A DNA stretch of 64,000 bases from Clostridia bacterium. GTDB taxonomy: Bacteria; Bacillota; Clostridia; Oscillospirales; CAG-272. Position numbers and translations under genes: made by a program. The notes under the pieces were generated by a model that had not been told where the DNA came from, did no database searches, and was given only the letters and a program-made list of their open reading frames with translations. Positions within the stretch are counted from its first letter, which is position 1, and every line of letters starts with the position of its first letter. The stretch spans positions 1 through 64,000 of the forward strand of contig JAFVTI010000035.1 of NCBI GenBank assembly GCA_017503325.1. The letters are read 5' to 3'. This document shows, in pieces, positions 60,542 to 64,000 of this stretch.

Positions 60542-61915
60542 ATGAAAAACACAGTGCTACGCGCCCTGATCTGTACCCTTGCCGTCCTGCTGGCTATGAG
60601 CCCAGCTGTCTTGGCTATCCTGCCCGCATCTGCCGCAGAGGATACCGTCTACCTGGGCGACCGACAGGATCTGTTCATTGCCCGCGACAGCCTGGACGAT
60701 TTCGGGTGGAATACCGCCCATTCGGGAGAACCCATCACCATTGGTACCCAAAAATACGATAAGGGCATAGGCTTCCATTGCCTGCCCGACCGCGATGCCT
60801 ACGTGGAGTTCGACATCTCCTCTTTGGGAATGAAATACTTTTCCGCCTTTGTTGGCGTTCTTCAGGAAGCAAACTATTTCATAGAATGGGGAAGCATCTC
60901 CTTCCACGTCTACGGCGACGGAAAACTGCTGGCTTCTTCTCCTATGGTGGAGTGGAACAACGAGCCCTACTTCCTATCCTGTGCGATAGAGGGTGTGAGT
61001 ACCCTCAAACTGGTACAGAAGAACGAGAACGGCCATGCCTGTGACGCGGGTGTATGGGGCAATGCATGTCTGACCATTGAACAACCCAAGGCCCCTGACG
61101 CAGGGGAGGAAGGAGAGCCCACTATGAATCCCGATAAGACAACTCTTACCCAGCCTGAGGAGCTGGTCAGCGGCGACTACGCTTATGTCAGTGACCTGTA
61201 CTGGATGGACAACAATACCTACCCCGGCAATGTGGTAGGCCGTGACTGCAATACCGCCAACGAGATCATCTTTTCCAACGACGGCAAGTTCTTTGAGAAG
61301 GGCGTGGGCTTCCATGCCAGCTCGGGTGACTATACTTCATTTGTAGACGTTAATATTGAAGGTCTGGGCTTTACCAAGTTTGCCGCCTATTACGGCGTTT
61401 GCGAGACCCTGACTGCCCACGACATCACCATGGCCTCGGTCAAGTTCGCGGTCTTCGGTGACGGCGTAAAGCTCTGGGAGAGCGATGCTATGAAGTTTGG
61501 GCAGGATATGGCATCCATGGACTGCGATATCAGCGGCGTTTCCGTCCTTCGCTTGGCCGTTGCGGGTGCGCCCGGTATCGGTGGCGCGTGGGGCACCTGG
61601 GGCGGCGCCGTGATTTCCAAGAGCGGCAACATCACCGACGATATGATCTACCTCGATCCGGCCGATGTGACCGAGCCTCCCCTTGAGACCGATGCCTCCA
61701 CTGATTCCGAGACGGATTCTGTAACTGAGCCCCCAACAATCCCTGAAACCGAGGCAAAGACCACCGAGCCCGAGGCTACCGTATCCGAGACCAACACCGA
61801 GTCCGAGACCCAATCCCAAAAGAAGGGCTGCGGAGCTGCTATTGGCACAGCTTCGGTGGGTATTGCTCTGACTGCCTGCACTGCCGCCGTGCTGAAGAAG
61901 AAAAAGGAGGACTGA
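60542..61915 (+). CDS. Surface protein with two NPCBM/CBM51-type carbohydrate-binding domains and C-terminal membrane anchor
   Basis: The product is 457 aa with AAAGGAGG before the ATG. The signal peptide ends near residue 32 (ASAAED). Two NPCBM-like domains follow: about 35-180 (VYLGDRQDLF...KYDKGIGFHC...) and about 213-360 (YVSDLYWMDN...FFEKGVGFHASSGDYTSF). Each has the characteristic strand with GIGFH/GVGFH. A Thr/Glu/Ser linker (365-428) leads to a hydrophobic segment (431-450) and a lysine-rich end KKKKED. It has no catalytic domain, so it is probably a glycan-binding surface protein that holds substrate for the exported GH36 enzymes. The next gene starts 4 bases after its stop. Confidence 0.85.
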   Translation: MKNTVLRALICTLAVLLAMSPAVLAILPASAAEDTVYLGDRQDLFIARDSLDDFGWNTAHSGEPITIGTQKYDKGIGFHCLPDRDAYVEFDISSLGMKYFSAFVGVLQEANYFIEWGSISFHVYGDGKLLASSPMVEWNNEPYFLSCAIEGVSTLKLVQKNENGHACDAGVWGNACLTIEQPKAPDAGEEGEPTMNPDKTTLTQPEELVSGDYAYVSDLYWMDNNTYPGNVVGRDCNTANEIIFSNDGKFFEKGVGFHASSGDYTSFVDVNIEGLGFTKFAAYYGVCETLTAHDITMASVKFAVFGDGVKLWESDAMKFGQDMASMDCDISGVSVLRLAVAGAPGIGGAWGTWGGAVISKSGNITDDMIYLDPADVTEPPLETDASTDSETDSVTEPPTIPETEAKTTEPEATVSETNTESETQSQKKGCGAAIGTASVGIALTACTAAVLKKKKED

Positions 61916-61918
61916 ATC

Positions 61919-64000
61919 ATGCGTAATCGTCTGCTTTTGAGTCTGACCGCGGGGCTTCTGCTCCTGTGTCTGACAGTCAGTTTGGCTTCCTGTACCAAAA
62001 CCCAAGAACCTACCCCGGAGGATACTACCGTGACCGATGAAACCATCACCTCTGCTGAGACCGAACCCGAAATCGAGCTTTTCAAGCCCGATCCCGAACG
62101 CGCTGTCCCCAAGTACGACGCTTTGATGAGCAACCTGGATGCCTTCCCCCTGTGCTTTAAGTACGGTAAGACCGAGTACAACGGTTTTGCGGGCTTTGCC
62201 TTGGAGTCCGAGAATTATGAGAACGTGGATCGCGGTGTGAAGTCCACCCTGGTGCTGCGCCATCCCGAGATCCCCGCCGCCTTCAAGCTGGTGGCTACGG
62301 TCTACCCACAGGAGTCCGCCTACGAGTACGTGGTCTATATCACCAATGACGGACAGACAAATACCGAGATCATCTCCGACCTTTGCTTTTCCATTCGGTT
62401 TGAAGGCGAGAATCCCGTGATCAGCGGCATCAATGGTGATGCAGGCGGTGTCAATTATACTCCCTACGAGCATGATCTGTCCTCCCGCTCCCGCTATAAA
62501 GATCGTTCCACCTCGGGACGTCCCTCCCACGGTGTGTTCCCCTACTACAACCTTTCCTATGGCAACGGCGGCACCTTCATCGCAATCGGCTGGCCGGGTA
62601 CCTGGTACGCGAATTACAGCTACAATAAATCCGCCAAGGTGACCACCCTGGAGGCAGGCCAAGGTGACGTCGCTACCTACATTGCCCCCGGTGAGACCCT
62701 CCGCACCCCTCTCATGGGCTTTGTGGAGTATGAGGGTGTGGATGCCGACGAGCAGGCCAATATGTGGCGTCGCTACTACATCAACGATGTCATGCGCAAG
62801 ATCGACGGCGAGTTGACCCCTACCTATGTGGGCGTAGCCAATATGTCTCAGGGTATGACCACCAAAAAGGAGCTGCTCATGCTGAACGCCTACAAGGCTC
62901 ACGGCATTGTTCCTGATGTCATATGGATGGATGCGGGCTGGTATACGGGTGCTGACGGTGAGTCCGTCGCCTGGTCCCAGACCGGCTCCATGGACATCGA
63001 CTATACACGATTCCCCGACGGCATGGCATCCATCGGTGAGTTTGCCGAGAAGAACGACGCCATGTTCCTCCTCTGGTTCGAGCCGGAAAATATGAGACTG
63101 GACACCGAGGCGTTCCTCGCCGGTCAGGAGGGCTTCAAGGAGGAATGGCTGCTGTCTACCGTGGCAGAAGGAAGCTGGCTCCAAAGTCGCATCATCAACC
63201 TTGGCGATCCCGAGTGCCGTGAGTGGATCTTTGCCAAGATCAGCAAGGTCATCGAAACTGCGGGTGTCACGGGCTACCGTCAGGACTTTAACAACGATCC
63301 CGCCCCCGCTTGGGCAGCCGCCGACGAAAGCGACCGCAAGGGCATGACCGAAAACCAGTACGTCCAGGGCTATCTGGCTCTGTGGGATGCCATCATTGAG
63401 AAGTACGGCATCTTTATTGATTCCTGCGCCTCGGGCGGCGGCCGCAACGATCTGGAATCCATGAAGCGCGGCGTTCCCCTCCATTACACCGACTGGTTTG
63501 ATGGCAACCACGAGGACTATGACATGAAGGGCAAGAATACCCAAGTCCTCTTTAAGTGGTTCCCCTATTTCAAGAACGAGGTCTACCAGAACAGCCTCTA
63601 TAAGCTCCGCATGAACTATGCGCCCTTCTGCTTGCTCAAGGTGGAGTCCGCGCTGGATAAGGATACCGATTGGGGGCTTCTCAAGCAGGCATACGACGAG
63701 TACGACCTCATCCGCAAGTACTTCTATGGCAATTACTACACCCTCACAGAGTGGACGGCGAACGCCGACCGCTGGGACGGACGGATGTTCTTTGATCCCG
63801 AGCTGGACGAGGGCTTCGCCTCCATCGCTTGCCAGGAGACATCCTCCAAGCTGACCAATACGATTTGCCTCAAGGGTCTTGATCCCGAGAAGCAGTATCA
63901 CATCACAGACTTTGACGGGCTCGTGGATGTGACGGCGAAGGGCGCAGATCTTATGGAGCATGGAATTACCGTGACGGTACCCGAGCAGCCTTATGCGGTT
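61919..64000 (+). CDS. Exported GH36 alpha-galactosidase-like lipoprotein (partial, runs off the window)
   Basis: 694 codons are visible without a stop. The ATG at 61919 lies four bases after the upstream stop and follows AAAGGAGG. The signal ends in SLASC (Cys25). GH36 motifs are DVIWMDAGWYTG, LLWFEPENMRLD, nucleophile Asp456 in YRQDFNND, DSCASGGGRNDLESMKRG and acid/base Asp525 in HYTDWFDG. It lacks the extra N-terminal beta-sandwich of the 903-aa GH36 protein. The C-terminal beta domain has begun (SKLTNTICLKGLDP). It is co-transcribed with the surface CBM protein, and the two exported GH36 proteins probably act on different galactosides. Confidence 0.9.
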   Translation, partial: MRNRLLLSLTAGLLLLCLTVSLASCTKTQEPTPEDTTVTDETITSAETEPEIELFKPDPERAVPKYDALMSNLDAFPLCFKYGKTEYNGFAGFALESENYENVDRGVKSTLVLRHPEIPAAFKLVATVYPQESAYEYVVYITNDGQTNTEIISDLCFSIRFEGENPVISGINGDAGGVNYTPYEHDLSSRSRYKDRSTSGRPSHGVFPYYNLSYGNGGTFIAIGWPGTWYANYSYNKSAKVTTLEAGQGDVATYIAPGETLRTPLMGFVEYEGVDADEQANMWRRYYINDVMRKIDGELTPTYVGVANMSQGMTTKKELLMLNAYKAHGIVPDVIWMDAGWYTGADGESVAWSQTGSMDIDYTRFPDGMASIGEFAEKNDAMFLLWFEPENMRLDTEAFLAGQEGFKEEWLLSTVAEGSWLQSRIINLGDPECREWIFAKISKVIETAGVTGYRQDFNNDPAPAWAAADESDRKGMTENQYVQGYLALWDAIIEKYGIFIDSCASGGGRNDLESMKRGVPLHYTDWFDGNHEDYDMKGKNTQVLFKWFPYFKNEVYQNSLYKLRMNYAPFCLLKVESALDKDTDWGLLKQAYDEYDLIRKYFYGNYYTLTEWTANADRWDGRMFFDPELDEGFASIACQETSSKLTNTICLKGLDPEKQYHITDFDGLVDVTAKGADLMEHGITVTVPEQPYAV

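Noticed and set aside
61337..63961. 874-aa minus-strand open frame opposite the last GH36 gene
   Set aside because: The plus strand has signal peptide, GH36 catalytic blocks and a ribosome site; the minus frame shows only shadow composition.

Overview
The window looks like a chromosomal segment of a moderately GC-rich gut Bacillota, most likely an uncultured member of Clostridia. The evidence is AGGAGG-type ribosome sites, near-consensus TTGACA-17-TATAAT promoters, Bacillota lipoprotein signals, tRNA genes with encoded CCA, a BMP-type nucleoside transporter, Hsp33, YqeG and a YerC/TrpR-like repressor. Names were assigned by reading translations; no database search was run.

Layout. 1-3.0 kb is the right end of an integrative element: an array of hairpins, two small element proteins and a large serine recombinase. 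3.0-6.6 kb holds a collagen-like SGNH lipoprotein next to galT. 7.1 kb carries tRNA-Leu. 7.5-12.8 kb is a four-gene BMP-family (purine nucleoside-type) ABC transporter operon. 13.0-16.5 kb is a three-gene cytoplasmic glycan operon (two GH43-like, one GH99/WbsX-like). 16.9-19.5 kb holds two tandem paralogous AraC-HTH proteins with acetyltransferase-like tails. 19.8-21.5 kb encodes a membrane protein and a sugar isomerase-like TIM barrel. 21.7-26.0 kb contains two tRNA clusters in inverted orientation, with identical tRNA-Asp and tRNA-Gly copies, around a Sel1-repeat/lipoprotein operon. 26.1-31.6 kb contains hslO, a methyltransferase, a YerC-like repressor, an XRE regulator and small genes. 31.8-37.8 kb is a MacB/FtsX-type ABC exporter followed by oligoendopeptidase F. 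38.4-42.3 kb holds an oxidoreductase, an M24 peptidase, an endonuclease IV-like protein and YqeG. 42.5-42.7 kb has tRNA Gly-Arg-His. From 42.8 kb to the end the region is rich in glycan degradation genes: AraC/GH127, AraC/GH36 and AraC/GH36-transporter divergent units, a double carbohydrate-binding surface protein, and a third GH36 that runs off the window.

How it fits together. Two exported GH36 enzymes, an exported GH127 enzyme and the carbohydrate-binding protein would act outside the cell on alpha-galactosides and beta-L-arabinofuranosides. A cytosolic GH36 with a translationally coupled EamA-type transporter and GalT would deal with the galactose inside. Three AraC regulators each sit next to their own enzyme gene, so each unit probably senses its own sugar.

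The most unusual structure is non-coding. At four tRNA loci the 3' end of the tRNA and its terminator form a palindrome with a decayed, inverted copy of the same tRNA 3' end across the terminator, and similar orphan copies lie elsewhere. Associated 135-bp and 131-bp non-coding modules flank the inverted tRNA clusters. The hairpin array at 29-319 is the second structure that ordinary annotation does not explain.
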